From positions 1 through 64,000 of the forward strand of contig JAXDNJ010000027.1 in the NCBI GenBank assembly GCA_034669505.1: DNA of 64,000 nucleotides. Direction: 5' to 3'. A model generated the notes under the pieces. That model was not told the origin of the DNA. It worked only from the letters and a program-made list of their open reading frames with translations, and made no database searches. Numbering within the stretch: the first letter of the stretch is position 1; each line of letters begins with the position of its first letter. A program made the position numbers and the translations under genes. This DNA comes from JAFASC01 sp034669505. Lineage in GTDB: Bacteria; Pseudomonadota; Alphaproteobacteria; Rhizobiales; Beijerinckiaceae. Below are positions 27,325 through 35,428 of the stretch, in pieces.

Positions 27325-28197
27325 TTGTCCGAGTTTCTCCAGCACATCGCCAATACGCTGATCCTCGGCGGCACGTATGCGCTGCTCGGGATCGGGCTCA
27401 CGCTTATCTTCGGCATCATGCGAGTGGTGAACTTCACCCATGGTGAGCTCTATACGTTCGGCGCCTATTTCGTTTTCCTCGTCTCTTCCGTTCTCGGACT
27501 GAATTTCATCCTCGCCTTGCCGGTCGCGATCATCGCCGGTCTCCTGCTCGGTGCGCTCATCGAATTCCTGCTGCTTCGCCCGATGCGCGGCGCGGATATA
27601 GACACGACGATGCTCATCATGATCGGCGCCATGATCGTCATGCAGAACAGCGAGCAGTTGGTCTGGGGCGGCGTTGCAAAATCGGTCTCGACGCCGTTTC
27701 CGGAGACGCCGCTGGTGATCGGGCCGGTGTCGGTCTCCTACCTGCGCGTTTTCGTGCTCACGATGGCGCTTCTGCTCATCGGGGCAACCTATATCCTCAT
27801 CAACAGAACGAAGCTCGGCAAAGCAATGCGCGCGACGTTTCAAGATCGCGACACAGCTTCGCTCATGGGCGTCAACGTGCAAGCGATCTACACCGCGACC
27901 TTCGCGATCGGCTCGAGCCTCGCCGCCGCGGCGGGCGCGCTGCTTGGCCCAGCCTATGTGATCTCGCCGCATATGGGTGACATCGCCTCGCTGAAAGCGT
28001 TCGCCATCGTCATTCTCGGCGGCCTCGGCAACATCACCGGCGCGACCATCGGCGGCTTCATTCTGGCGCTCGCCGAGGAGCTCGGCGCCGGATACGTGTC
28101 CTCCGGCTACCGCGACGCCATGGGCTTTCTGATCATCATCGCCGTATTGCTGGTGAAGCCGACGGGCCTTTTCGCGCGGGCGGAGCGCATCGGGTGA
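27325..28197 (+). CDS. livH: Branched-chain amino acid-type ABC transporter permease (LivH family), second system
   Basis: LivH permease of the second importer, 290 residues, with the motifs LGIGLTLIFGIMRVVNFTHGE near the N-terminus and GGLGNITGATIGG near 240. The start is a TTG at 27325; no ATG fits without losing the first helix. It lies 172 bases after livK, separated by a palindromic repeat. Its stop overlaps livM by four bases. It is clearly divergent from the first LivH at the window start, so the two systems are not a recent duplication. Confidence 0.92.
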   Translation: MSEFLQHIANTLILGGTYALLGIGLTLIFGIMRVVNFTHGELYTFGAYFVFLVSSVLGLNFILALPVAIIAGLLLGALIEFLLLRPMRGADIDTTMLIMIGAMIVMQNSEQLVWGGVAKSVSTPFPETPLVIGPVSVSYLRVFVLTMALLLIGATYILINRTKLGKAMRATFQDRDTASLMGVNVQAIYTATFAIGSSLAAAAGALLGPAYVISPHMGDIASLKAFAIVILGGLGNITGATIGGFILALAEELGAGYVSSGYRDAMGFLIIIAVLLVKPTGLFARAERIG

Positions 28198-29225
28198 GGC
28201 GTGCCCTTCCTTTCCTGATCGTCGCTCTGCTTGCTTCCGTTCCGGCGTGGTTGAGCGATCCATACATATTGAACGCCTTCATCACGACCGGCATTTTCAC
28301 GATCGCGGCGATGAGCCTCAATCTGCTGCTCGGGTACACGGGACAGCTCAGTCTGGGCCATGTCGCCTTTTTCGGCATCGGCGCTTATGTGAGCGCGTTG
28401 ACCTCCCTCGGCTTCGATGTCGAATTGTTCGATTGGTTTCACGTCGTGCACGAGCCCTGGCCCGTGGTTTACGGCTTTCTTCTCGCCATCGTGTTTGCCG
28501 GTCTCTGCGGTTATCTCGTCGGGAAACTCTCGTTTCGGGTCCGCGGTGCCTATTTCGTCATTGTGACAATCAGTTTCGCCGAGGTGGTGAGGCTCGTCGC
28601 GCTGAACTGGGTCGAGCTGACGCAGGGCCCGCTGGCACTGACGAATATCCCACCGTTTACACTCGGATTGCCGGGTCTCGGCTACGCGACGCTGTACGGC
28701 AAGACCGGCAATTACTTTCTCGTCCTCAGTGTCGGCGTGCTCGCTTACCTCGTCATCAAGCGCCTGGTCGAATCGCGCATCGGCCGGGCGATGATAGCGC
28801 TCAAAGACAATGAATCTCTCGCCGTCTCGGTCGGCATCAACGTGACCGGCTATCTCGTGCTTGCTGCCGTCGTTTCGGCGGCCATCGCGGGCGCTGCCGG
28901 CAGCCTCTACGCGCATTATCTCCGGATTATCGATCCCGATATTTTTCTGTTCCTCTATACCGTGACGATGGTCATCATGGTGATCACCGGCGGCAAGGGC
29001 ACGCTCGCCGGCCCGGTCGTCGGCGGCGCGATTTTCGGCGCGATCCCGGTGATCCTGCGCTCCTTCGCAGCGCCCGAAGTGCAATGGATCCTCTACGGCG
29101 CGTTCATGATCGCCGTCATCTTCGTCTTGCCGCAGGGCATCGTTCCGGCGATCGAGCGCCGGTTTTCCTGTGGTACTGCAAAGACGCAGCGGATCGCCTC
29201 GCAATCGAGCGTATCCGTCGAATGA
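28194..29225 (+). CDS. livM: Branched-chain amino acid-type ABC transporter permease (LivM family), second system
   Basis: 343 residues, mostly membrane helices, with the LivM motif LNLLLGYTGQLSLGHVAFFG and the late TGGKGTLAGPVVGG motif. GTG start overlaps the livH stop (GTGA). The C-terminus extends about 20 residues beyond the last helix and is polar. Its stop overlaps the following ATG. Confidence 0.93.
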   Translation: MRRALPFLIVALLASVPAWLSDPYILNAFITTGIFTIAAMSLNLLLGYTGQLSLGHVAFFGIGAYVSALTSLGFDVELFDWFHVVHEPWPVVYGFLLAIVFAGLCGYLVGKLSFRVRGAYFVIVTISFAEVVRLVALNWVELTQGPLALTNIPPFTLGLPGLGYATLYGKTGNYFLVLSVGVLAYLVIKRLVESRIGRAMIALKDNESLAVSVGINVTGYLVLAAVVSAAIAGAAGSLYAHYLRIIDPDIFLFLYTVTMVIMVITGGKGTLAGPVVGGAIFGAIPVILRSFAAPEVQWILYGAFMIAVIFVLPQGIVPAIERRFSCGTAKTQRIASQSSVSVE

Positions 29226-30022
29226 CAAGCGCTACACCTGCGCTGACAATCGAGCACGTCGCCGTGCATTTCGGTGGGCTTGTCGCCATCGCGGACATGA
29301 ATTTCGTCGTCAAAGATGGCGAGCTTCTGAGCCTCATCGGACCGAACGGCGCCGGAAAGACGACCGCATTCAACGTGATCACCGGTTTCTTGGCTCCGAG
29401 CAAAGGCGACGTACGCTACCGCGGCACATCACTCAATGGTCTGAAACCGCACCAAGTCGCAAGTCTCGGTCTTGTGCGCACGTTCCAGCGCACGAGCGTT
29501 TTTCGGGCACATACGGTGCTCGACAACGTGCTGGCCGGCCTGCATCTGCGCGGCCGCTCGAGCATCCTCGACACGCTTTTCAGACTGCCGCGCGAACACG
29601 AATCGGAGCAGGAGCTGCACGAAGCGGCATGGGAAATCCTGACCCTCGTCGGCATCGACGCGCACGCGCACGAATATGCCGGGGCCCTGCCCTACGGCGA
29701 TCAACGGCTTCTCGGCGTCGCCCTGGCGCTTGCCGCAAAACCCTCGATGCTGCTCCTCGATGAGCCCGTGTCCGGCATGAACGCCTCCGAGACCGGCCGC
29801 TTCATGCGGCTCCTCGGCAAGCTGCGCGAGCTCGGCATGACGATCCTCCTCGTCGAGCACGACATGCCAATGGTGATGGGCGTCTCCGACCGCATCGTCG
29901 TCCTCAACTATGGACGCATCATCGCGGAAGGACCGCCTGCCGCCATTCGCGACAACCCGGACGTCATTCGCGCCTATCTCGGGCACGCCGCAGCGAAACG
30001 CGCGGGGACAGCGCATGCTTGA
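29222..30022 (+). CDS. livG: ABC transporter ATP-binding protein (LivG family), second system
   Basis: 266 residues. Walker A is GPNGAGKTT (40-48), the signature position reads LPYGDQRLLG as in LivG proteins, and Walker B is MLLLDEPVSGM. The ATG at 29222 overlaps the livM stop by four bases; an upstream in-frame start would extend into livM and lose sense. It should heterodimerise with the following LivF. Confidence 0.93.
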   Translation: MTSATPALTIEHVAVHFGGLVAIADMNFVVKDGELLSLIGPNGAGKTTAFNVITGFLAPSKGDVRYRGTSLNGLKPHQVASLGLVRTFQRTSVFRAHTVLDNVLAGLHLRGRSSILDTLFRLPREHESEQELHEAAWEILTLVGIDAHAHEYAGALPYGDQRLLGVALALAAKPSMLLLDEPVSGMNASETGRFMRLLGKLRELGMTILLVEHDMPMVMGVSDRIVVLNYGRIIAEGPPAAIRDNPDVIRAYLGHAAAKRAGTAHA

Positions 30023-30719
30023 AGTGCGCGATGTCGAATGCCGCTACGGCAGCGTCGCGGCTCTGAAAGGCGTGTCGCTGCGCGTTGAAGCAGGCCAGAT
30101 TGTCGCGCTCATCGGGGCCAACGGCGCCGGAAAGAGCACGATGCTGCGCGCGCTCTCCGGCCTTCTGCCGCCGGCGCGCGGCAGCATCATCTTTGATGGC
30201 GAGGACATTGCGCACTGCTCGCCGCCGCAGATCCTGAAGCGCGGCATCGCCCACTGTCCGGAAGGCCGCCACGTCTTTCCCGATATGAGCGTCGAGGAGA
30301 ATCTCGAGATGGGCGCCTATCTCCGCCACGACGTCGCCGAGATTGCCGCCGACCGCGCGCGAATCTTCGAGCAGTTTCCGCGTCTCGCCGAGCGGCGGAA
30401 GCAGATCGCCGGCACCTTGTCTGGCGGCGAACAGCAGATGCTGGCGATCGGCCGGGCATTGATGTCGCGGCCGAAGCTCATCCTCTTCGATGAACCCTCG
30501 CTTGGGCTTGCACCGAACATCGTCGAGCGGGTGTTCGAGATCATTGCCGGGATTCGCTCTAGCGGCGCGACCGTACTCATGGTCGAGCAGAACGCCTATG
30601 CCGCGCTAGAGATGTGCGACTACGCCTATCTCATCGAATCCGGCGTGATTGCGACGTCAGGCAAGGGCGCCGATCTCATCGGCAATCCGCATGTGCAGGC
30701 GGCCTATCTCGGCGGCTGA
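30015..30719 (+). CDS. livF: ABC transporter ATP-binding protein (LivF family), second system
   Basis: 234 residues. Walker A GANGAGKST (34-42), signature LSGGEQQMLAIGRALM, Walker B LILFDEPSLGLAP; all canonical LivF. ATG at 30015 overlaps livG by eight bases. It ends the island: a tRNA-Glu gene on the opposite strand begins 38 bases later, which makes this a likely boundary of the accessory region. Confidence 0.94.
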   Translation: MLEVRDVECRYGSVAALKGVSLRVEAGQIVALIGANGAGKSTMLRALSGLLPPARGSIIFDGEDIAHCSPPQILKRGIAHCPEGRHVFPDMSVEENLEMGAYLRHDVAEIAADRARIFEQFPRLAERRKQIAGTLSGGEQQMLAIGRALMSRPKLILFDEPSLGLAPNIVERVFEIIAGIRSSGATVLMVEQNAYAALEMCDYAYLIESGVIATSGKGADLIGNPHVQAAYLGG

Positions 30720-30757
30720 TGTCGGCCAGCGCCAAGCTCCAGATGAATCGATTCCGG

Positions 30758-30833
30758 TGGCGCGCCCAAGGGGAATCGAACCCCTGTTTTCGCCGTGAAA
30801 GGGCGACGTCCTGGACCGCTAGACGATGGGCGC
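30758..30833 (-). tRNA. tRNA-Glu (anticodon TTC)
   Basis: Read leftward from 30833: acceptor GCGCCCA pairs with TGGGCGC, D-arm with the typical Glu sequence CGTCTAGCGGTCC, anticodon loop CTTTCAC with anticodon TTC, T-arm GGGGTTCGATTCCCC, and encoded CCA. All stems are complete, so it should be functional. It sits at the right edge of the F420 island; tRNA genes are common integration sites, but I found no direct repeat of its 3' end. Confidence 0.96.
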
Positions 30834-30903
30834 TGATTTCGGACACCAAACCGGCTCCGAACGGCGCGGACATTAGTGGCGCCGCACCCAGCTGGCAAGA
30901 ACA

Positions 30904-32802
30904 TCAGGCGCGGCGCGAACCTGAAGCCGCCAGATCGAGAACGCGAAATCTGACGCGCTCCGTACCGCCCCAGCGGTCAAGTGTGAGGTGGCCGGCGACA
31001 TGCGTGCGCTCGCCGCGCGCCGCCAGGATCGCATCGCCGAGCGGGCGGCCGAGCACGCCGAAAGCGAGCGCTTCGAGGCTGCCGCCGTCGTCGCCAGTCA
31101 GGCGAAACCGCAAATGCCCCGCGCCGATTTCGGAGACGTGTTCGAGCCGATGGCCGGCGACCACGATGACTGGCTCCGGATTGCCGGAGCCGAACGGTCC
31201 GGCTTTCTCCAAGAGATGCACGATCTCGGCGGTCACGCCAGCCGCGGTGAGCACGGCGTCGACCTTCATGGAGGCATCGGCGCGCGCGGCGGTGACTGCC
31301 GGCCCCAGCCGATCCTCCAGGAAATCGCGAAACCCCGCGAGACGCTCGCGCCGCAGCGTCACGCCGGCTGCCATGGCGTGGCCGCCGCCCTTGTCGAGTA
31401 CGTCGGCATCGACCGCCTCGCGGATGGCACGGCCAAGATCGATGCCGGGAATGGAGCGTCCGGATCCGGTGCCGATCTCCCCGGCGAAGGCAACCGCGAA
31501 AGCCGGCCGGTCGAAGCGCTCGCGCAGCCGGGCGGCAACGAGCCCGACGACACCCGGATGCCAGCCGTCGTCGCCGACGACGATCACGCCACGCTCGCCC
31601 TCGATCGCCAGGCCTTCGAGGACCATCTTCTCAGCGGCCTCAAGCGTCGCCTTCTCGACGAGGCGCCGCTCGCTGTTCAGCCGATCAAGCTCGGCAGCGA
31701 TGCGAGCGGCCTCGTCGGGATCGGTCGACAGCAGGAGCTTCGCGCCGAGCGAGGCATCGCCGATGCGCCCGCCGGCATTGATGCGCGGACCGAGAAGAAA
31801 ACCAAGATGATACGGCCGCGGCGGCTCGTTGAGGCGCGCGCAATCGAGGAGCGCGGTCAGGCCGGGCCGGGCCCGAGCCCGCATCGCGCCGAGACCCTTC
31901 ACGACGAAGGCGCGGTTGAGGCCAGTCAGCGGCGCGACATCCGCGACCGTCGCCAGCGCCACGAGATCAAGCGCGGCGAGGAGATCGGGTGCTGGCCGCG
32001 ACGAGGACCAGAAGCCGCGCTCCCGCAGCGCCCGGTTCAGCGCGACTACTACCATCATTACCACGCCTGCGGCACAGAGCTGGCCGAGGCCGGAGAGATC
32101 GTCGAGCCGGTTCGGATTGACGACGATCGCCTCGGGCAGGATTTCGGCCGCCTGGTGGTGGTCGATGACGATCGCGTCGAACCCAAGCGCCTTGGCGCGC
32201 GCCAACGGCAGGTGGCTCGTCGTGCCGCAATCGACGCAGACAAGAAGACCCGCTTCCTGCCCTTTCAGCGCCTCGATGGCCGCGACGTTCGGGCCGTAAC
32301 CCTCGAAAATCCGGTCGGGGATGTGGATGAGGCGCGGACACCCCGCAGCGTCGAGGAAGCCCGCGAGCAGCGCCGCCGAACAGGCGCCGTCAACGTCGTA
32401 GTCGCCGAAAATCGCGACGGTCTCACGCGCTTCGATCGCATGGACAAGCCGCGCGACGGCGGCCGCCATGCCTTGCAGGCTGTTCGGCTCGGGCATGAGC
32501 GCCCGCACGGTCGGATCGAGATAGAGCGCGGCGCTCTCGTGGGTGACGCCGCGCCCGGCAAGCACGCGGCAGAGGATGTCGGGATGGCCGTGCGCCTGGG
32601 CAATAGCTAGCGCGCGGGCTTCGCCCGCCGGGTCGAGCCGCGGCTTCCAGCGCCGCCCGAGTGCGGAGGCGTCGACGCCGAGGATGGAGCGGTCGGGCGC
32701 CAATGCTTGCCGCTCCCCTGCTCCTGGTGGGGATGGCTGCGCAGGTTGCAGGCCAATCTCGTCGGCCCGAACGAGTTCCAGCGCGTCAGACACCGGCGGC
32801 AT
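30904..32802 (-). CDS. recJ: Single-stranded-DNA-specific exonuclease RecJ
   Basis: 5'-3' ssDNA exonuclease used in recombination and mismatch repair, 632 residues. DHH-family motifs are present: IFGDYDVDGACSAALL (motif I), VCVDCGT, VIDHHQA (the DHH motif) and NPNRLDD; the later GGRIGDASLGAKLL and GGGHAMAAG motifs belong to DHHA1 and the RecJ core. ATG at 32802; a TTG one codon earlier is possible. The start overlaps the 3' end of the glutathione transferase gene by 17 bases, so both may share a transcript. Confidence 0.95.
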   Translation of the reverse strand: MPPVSDALELVRADEIGLQPAQPSPPGAGERQALAPDRSILGVDASALGRRWKPRLDPAGEARALAIAQAHGHPDILCRVLAGRGVTHESAALYLDPTVRALMPEPNSLQGMAAAVARLVHAIEARETVAIFGDYDVDGACSAALLAGFLDAAGCPRLIHIPDRIFEGYGPNVAAIEALKGQEAGLLVCVDCGTTSHLPLARAKALGFDAIVIDHHQAAEILPEAIVVNPNRLDDLSGLGQLCAAGVVMMVVVALNRALRERGFWSSSRPAPDLLAALDLVALATVADVAPLTGLNRAFVVKGLGAMRARARPGLTALLDCARLNEPPRPYHLGFLLGPRINAGGRIGDASLGAKLLLSTDPDEAARIAAELDRLNSERRLVEKATLEAAEKMVLEGLAIEGERGVIVVGDDGWHPGVVGLVAARLRERFDRPAFAVAFAGEIGTGSGRSIPGIDLGRAIREAVDADVLDKGGGHAMAAGVTLRRERLAGFRDFLEDRLGPAVTAARADASMKVDAVLTAAGVTAEIVHLLEKAGPFGSGNPEPVIVVAGHRLEHVSEIGAGHLRFRLTGDDGGSLEALAFGVLGRPLGDAILAARGERTHVAGHLTLDRWGGTERVRFRVLDLAASGSRRA

Positions 32803-33385
32803 CAATGGCGAGCGCGCGCTGCAAAGCCGGCCGGGCGAGGCAGCGATCGAGATAGGCGCGGAAGGCGGGCTTCGCCTCGACGATCTTGAAGACTTCGATG
32901 CCGAACCAGAGATCGCTGCCGATCATCACGTCCGCTGCGGAGAAGCTTTCACCGAGAATCCAGGGTCCACCCGCAAGCGCCTGTTCAAGAACAGCAAACA
33001 CGCGGTCGTAAGAGCCCCAGCCGGCGGCGCTTTCCGGCAGGTTTATGCCGGTGAATTTCTGCGCAAAGGCCGGCTCGATACAGGCGGGTGCGAAGAACAG
33101 CCAATGCAGATAGCGCCCGCGACGCGGATCGCCGATCGGCGGTGCGAGGCCGGCTTGCGGGAATTTGTCCGCGATGTAGGCGCAGATTGCCGCCGATTCC
33201 GCGAGCTTCGCCTCGCCATCGGCAAGCGCCGGCAGCTTGCCCATGGGATTGACGGCGAGGAAGGCCTCGTCCTTCTGCCCGCCTTGCGTGATGTTGACGG
33301 GCACGCGCTCGTAGGCGCAGCCCGCCTCCTCAAGCATCCAGAGCGCGCGGAGGCTGCGCGTCTTCGGCCACCAATAGAGTTGCAT
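32786..33385 (-). CDS. Glutathione S-transferase family protein
   Basis: 199 residues. The thioredoxin-like N-terminal domain starts MQLYWWPKTRSLRALWMLEE, with the cis-proline region NPMGKLPALADGE and the SNAIL-like ESAAICAYIADKF motif; the helical C-terminal domain follows with ILGESFSAADVMIGSDLWF. I chose the ATG at 33385 (GAGGGG just upstream) over a longer form. Substrate unknown; likely a cytosolic detoxification or isomerase enzyme. Confidence 0.9.
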   Translation of the reverse strand: MQLYWWPKTRSLRALWMLEEAGCAYERVPVNITQGGQKDEAFLAVNPMGKLPALADGEAKLAESAAICAYIADKFPQAGLAPPIGDPRRGRYLHWLFFAPACIEPAFAQKFTGINLPESAAGWGSYDRVFAVLEQALAGGPWILGESFSAADVMIGSDLWFGIEVFKIVEAKPAFRAYLDRCLARPALQRALAIDAAGV

Positions 33386-33480
33386 CCGGCCCCTCCGAGC
33401 GCCGAACATAGGGAGAACGGCAGCCCATGTCGAGGCTGCGAGCTTCGGTTGGATAGGCTATCCCAAGGCAAGAGACCGGT

Positions 33481-33948
33481 ATGGATCAGAAGATCGTCGC
33501 CCTGCGTGACCGCCCGGACCTGTTGCCGGTCGTCGCCAGATGGGCGCACGAGGAATTTTGGGCCCGTCTCGGCAAGACGCTCGACGAGATCGAGCGCCTG
33601 TTCACGCCGGTTCCGCGCACGACCTGGCTGCCCCGGACCTTCGTGCTTATGGACGGTGAGGTCCCGGTCGGCACCGCCTCCATCACCGAGCATGATCTCG
33701 AAACCCGGCCGCAATGGATGCCGTGGCTGACCGCACTTGCCGTCGATCGCGCCGCGCGCGGCCGCGGTCATTCGCGCGCGCTCGTGCGCTTCGTCGAAGA
33801 CTTCGCGCTGGGGAACGGCGTCGAGACCCTGTGGCTTTATACGTGGTCGGCGCAAGGCCTTTACGCGAAACTCGGCTGGCGCGCAGTGGAGCGGCTCGAG
33901 CACCATGGCCGCGAGGTCGTGGTGATGAATAAACGTCTGTCCGGCTGA
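33481..33948 (+). CDS. GNAT family N-acetyltransferase
   Basis: 155 residues. The GNAT acetyl-CoA region is visible as TALAVDRAARGRGHSRALV, where the ARGRGHSR stretch corresponds to the pyrophosphate-binding loop, followed by TLWLYTWSAQGLYAKLGWR near the C-terminus. Divergent from the glutathione transferase gene with a 95-base gap. Target molecule unknown. Confidence 0.85.
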   Translation: MDQKIVALRDRPDLLPVVARWAHEEFWARLGKTLDEIERLFTPVPRTTWLPRTFVLMDGEVPVGTASITEHDLETRPQWMPWLTALAVDRAARGRGHSRALVRFVEDFALGNGVETLWLYTWSAQGLYAKLGWRAVERLEHHGREVVVMNKRLSG

Positions 33949-33955
33949 CGCGACC

Positions 33956-34066
33956 TCACTTCACCTGGATGAGATGATCATGCGCCAGCGCGGTGTCGAC
34001 GAATTCGATCACCGACACGATCTTATCTCCTCGAACTTCCATAAATCCGGAAGCAAGCGCCACTCT
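33956..34066 (-). pseudogene. Possible remnant of a SnoaL/NTF2-like protein (C-terminal fragment)
   Basis: Read leftward, a 36-codon frame encodes RVALASGFMEVRGDKIVSV followed by IEFVDTALAHDHLIQVK and a stop. The GDKIV...EFVDT pattern is what the last strands of SnoaL-like proteins look like. The frame is closed upstream by a TGA, and nothing before it continues the fold, so this seems a decayed 3' end. It is too short for certainty and could be chance. Confidence 0.35.
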
Positions 34067-34128
34067 TCACGAACGCGTGATCATGCCAAGGCCCGCAACT
34101 TCCTTGCAGGCCGCTCCGTAGAGAGCTG

Positions 34129-34148
34129 CATTCCGACCTTTCGGAATG
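34129..34148. promoter_or_regulatory. Perfect 8-bp inverted repeat in the fasciclin 5' leader
   Basis: CATTCCGA (34129-34136) and TCGGAATG (34141-34148) are separated by CCTT and lie 17 bases before the fasciclin ATG, directly upstream of the TTGGAGA ribosome-binding site. It could be an operator, or an RNA hairpin that affects translation or mRNA stability. Function is not known. Confidence 0.4.
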
Positions 34149-34165
34149 TTCTCTTGGAGATAGAC

Positions 34166-34753
34166 ATGCCGCATTCAATCCATCGTTCGCTGAAAATCGC
34201 TCTCGGGGCGGTCCTGCTTTCAGCAACCGCGATCCCGCTCGGATCCCATCCGGTGTTCGCGCAGGAAAAAACCGTAACCGTCGGCGGCGCGCCAATGTAT
34301 CCGTCGAAGACCATCGTGCAGAACGCCTTGAATTCGAAGGATCACACGACGCTGGTCGCAGCCGTAAAGGCTGCCGGTCTCGTCGACACGCTCTCCGGTC
34401 CCGGCCCGTTCACGGTGTTCGCACCGACGAACGCAGCGTTCGACAAGCTGCCGCCTGGTACCGCCGACACGCTCGTTAAGCCGGAAAACAAGGCGACGCT
34501 GACCAAGATTCTCACCTATCATGTCGTGCCGGGGAAGGTGAGCGCTGCCGATCTCGCGGCAAAGATCAAGAGCGGGGAAGGCAAGGCGATGCTGAAGACG
34601 GTCGAAGGAGAAGAGCTGACGGCGGAAATGTCCGGCGGCAAGGTCTTGCTCGTCGACGCCAAGGGCGGCAAATCAACCGTGACGATCGCCGATGTCAATC
34701 AGTCGAACGGCGTGATTCATGTCGTCGACACCGTGCTGATGCCGAAATCGTAA
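34166..34753 (+). CDS. Secreted fasciclin (FAS1) domain protein
   Basis: 195 residues: signal peptide (hydrophobic core IALGAVLLSATAIPLG, cleavage near FAQ-EK at about residue 32) followed by one FAS1 domain. FAS1 motifs: TTLVAAVKAAGLVDTL, GPFTVFAPTNAAFDKLP (H1 box), LTYHVVPGKV, and NGVIHVVDTVLMP (H2 box). ATG chosen for its TTGGAGA site. It stands just before an ECF sigma/RskA pair; in mycobacteria SigK/RskA controls fasciclin proteins MPT70 and MPT83, so this is probably the target of that pair. Confidence 0.9.
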   Translation: MPHSIHRSLKIALGAVLLSATAIPLGSHPVFAQEKTVTVGGAPMYPSKTIVQNALNSKDHTTLVAAVKAAGLVDTLSGPGPFTVFAPTNAAFDKLPPGTADTLVKPENKATLTKILTYHVVPGKVSAADLAAKIKSGEGKAMLKTVEGEELTAEMSGGKVLLVDAKGGKSTVTIADVNQSNGVIHVVDTVLMPKS

Positions 34754-34765
34754 ACTCCAACATAA

Positions 34766-34802
34766 CCATGGCCGGACGTGCTTAAACTCGCTCCGGCCAT
34801 GG
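34766..34802 (+). promoter_or_regulatory. Perfect 11-bp inverted repeat between fasciclin and sigma-factor genes
   Basis: CCATGGCCGGA (34766-34776) and TCCGGCCATGG (34792-34802) are fully complementary with a 15-base loop. It lies 13 bases after the fasciclin stop. The stem is strong but no T-run follows on either strand, so it is either an atypical terminator that tunes sigma-factor expression, or an operator. It buries the ATG at 34799, which argues against that codon as the sigma-factor start. Confidence 0.45.
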
Positions 34803-34879
34803 ACACGGCTCGGCGGAGCAGCGGAAGGCGCGTCGGCCTCGGGCTTGCAGTCCTGAGCGCTTATCGGCAAGAGAGCCGT

Positions 34880-35428
34880 GTGCTTCCCTCAGATGATCTT
34901 TCGGCGCTGCTGATTGCGACGGCGTCCGGCGACCGGGTCGCGTTCCGCCGGCTCTACGACAGCGTCGCTCCAAAACTTTTCGCGATTATCCGGCGTATCA
35001 ACCGGGACCCTGCCGGTAGCGAGGAAATCCTTCAGGACGTCTTCCTGCGGGTCTGGAACAATGCGGGAAGCTTTTCTCCGGAGGCAGGCTCGGCCATGGC
35101 GTGGCTTGTCACCATCGCGCGTAATCGGGCGATCGACGTTATCAGACAGAAAAGGCCGGTGCTCGCTCTCGTCAATGATGCGGGCGACCCTTACGATTCC
35201 ATCGCCGATACGGCGATGAGCGAAACTTATCTAAATGATATCGCCGCGCTGCGGACTTGTCTCGGCTCGATAGAGGAACCGACCCGCACGTGCATTCTGC
35301 TTGCCTATTACGAAGGTTTTTCCCGCGACGAGCTCGCCGCGAAGTACGCTGCGCCCGTGAACACAATCAAGAGCTGGTTGCATCGCGGCCTTGCCAGCTT
35401 GCGTGATTGTCTGGAGAGCGCCGCATGA
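34880..35428 (+). CDS. ECF-type RNA polymerase sigma factor (SigK-like)
   Basis: 182 residues from the GTG at 34880, a usual ECF size. Region 2 is seen in EEILQDVFLRVWNNAGSF and AWLVTIARNRAIDVIRQKR; region 4 in CILLAYYEGFSRDELAAKY and PVNTIKSWLHRGLASLRDCL. Longer in-frame starts exist at 34799 (ATG, inside a stem) and 34778 (GTG); the added N-terminus looks random. The stop overlaps the anti-sigma ATG (ATGA), the usual arrangement for a sigma held by its membrane partner. It likely drives the fasciclin gene and its own operon. Confidence 0.9.
   Translation: MLPSDDLSALLIATASGDRVAFRRLYDSVAPKLFAIIRRINRDPAGSEEILQDVFLRVWNNAGSFSPEAGSAMAWLVTIARNRAIDVIRQKRPVLALVNDAGDPYDSIADTAMSETYLNDIAALRTCLGSIEEPTRTCILLAYYEGFSRDELAAKYAAPVNTIKSWLHRGLASLRDCLESAA

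Noticed and set aside
30720..30840. Integration scar (direct repeat of the tRNA-Glu 3' end) marking a mobile island
   Set aside because: No second copy of the tRNA 3' end and no integrase gene were found in the window; the other island edge lies outside.
34799..35428. ATG start at 34799 for the ECF sigma factor
   Set aside because: The codon lies inside a perfect 11-bp inverted repeat and adds 27 residues unlike ECF sigma factors; GTG at 34880 gives the usual length.
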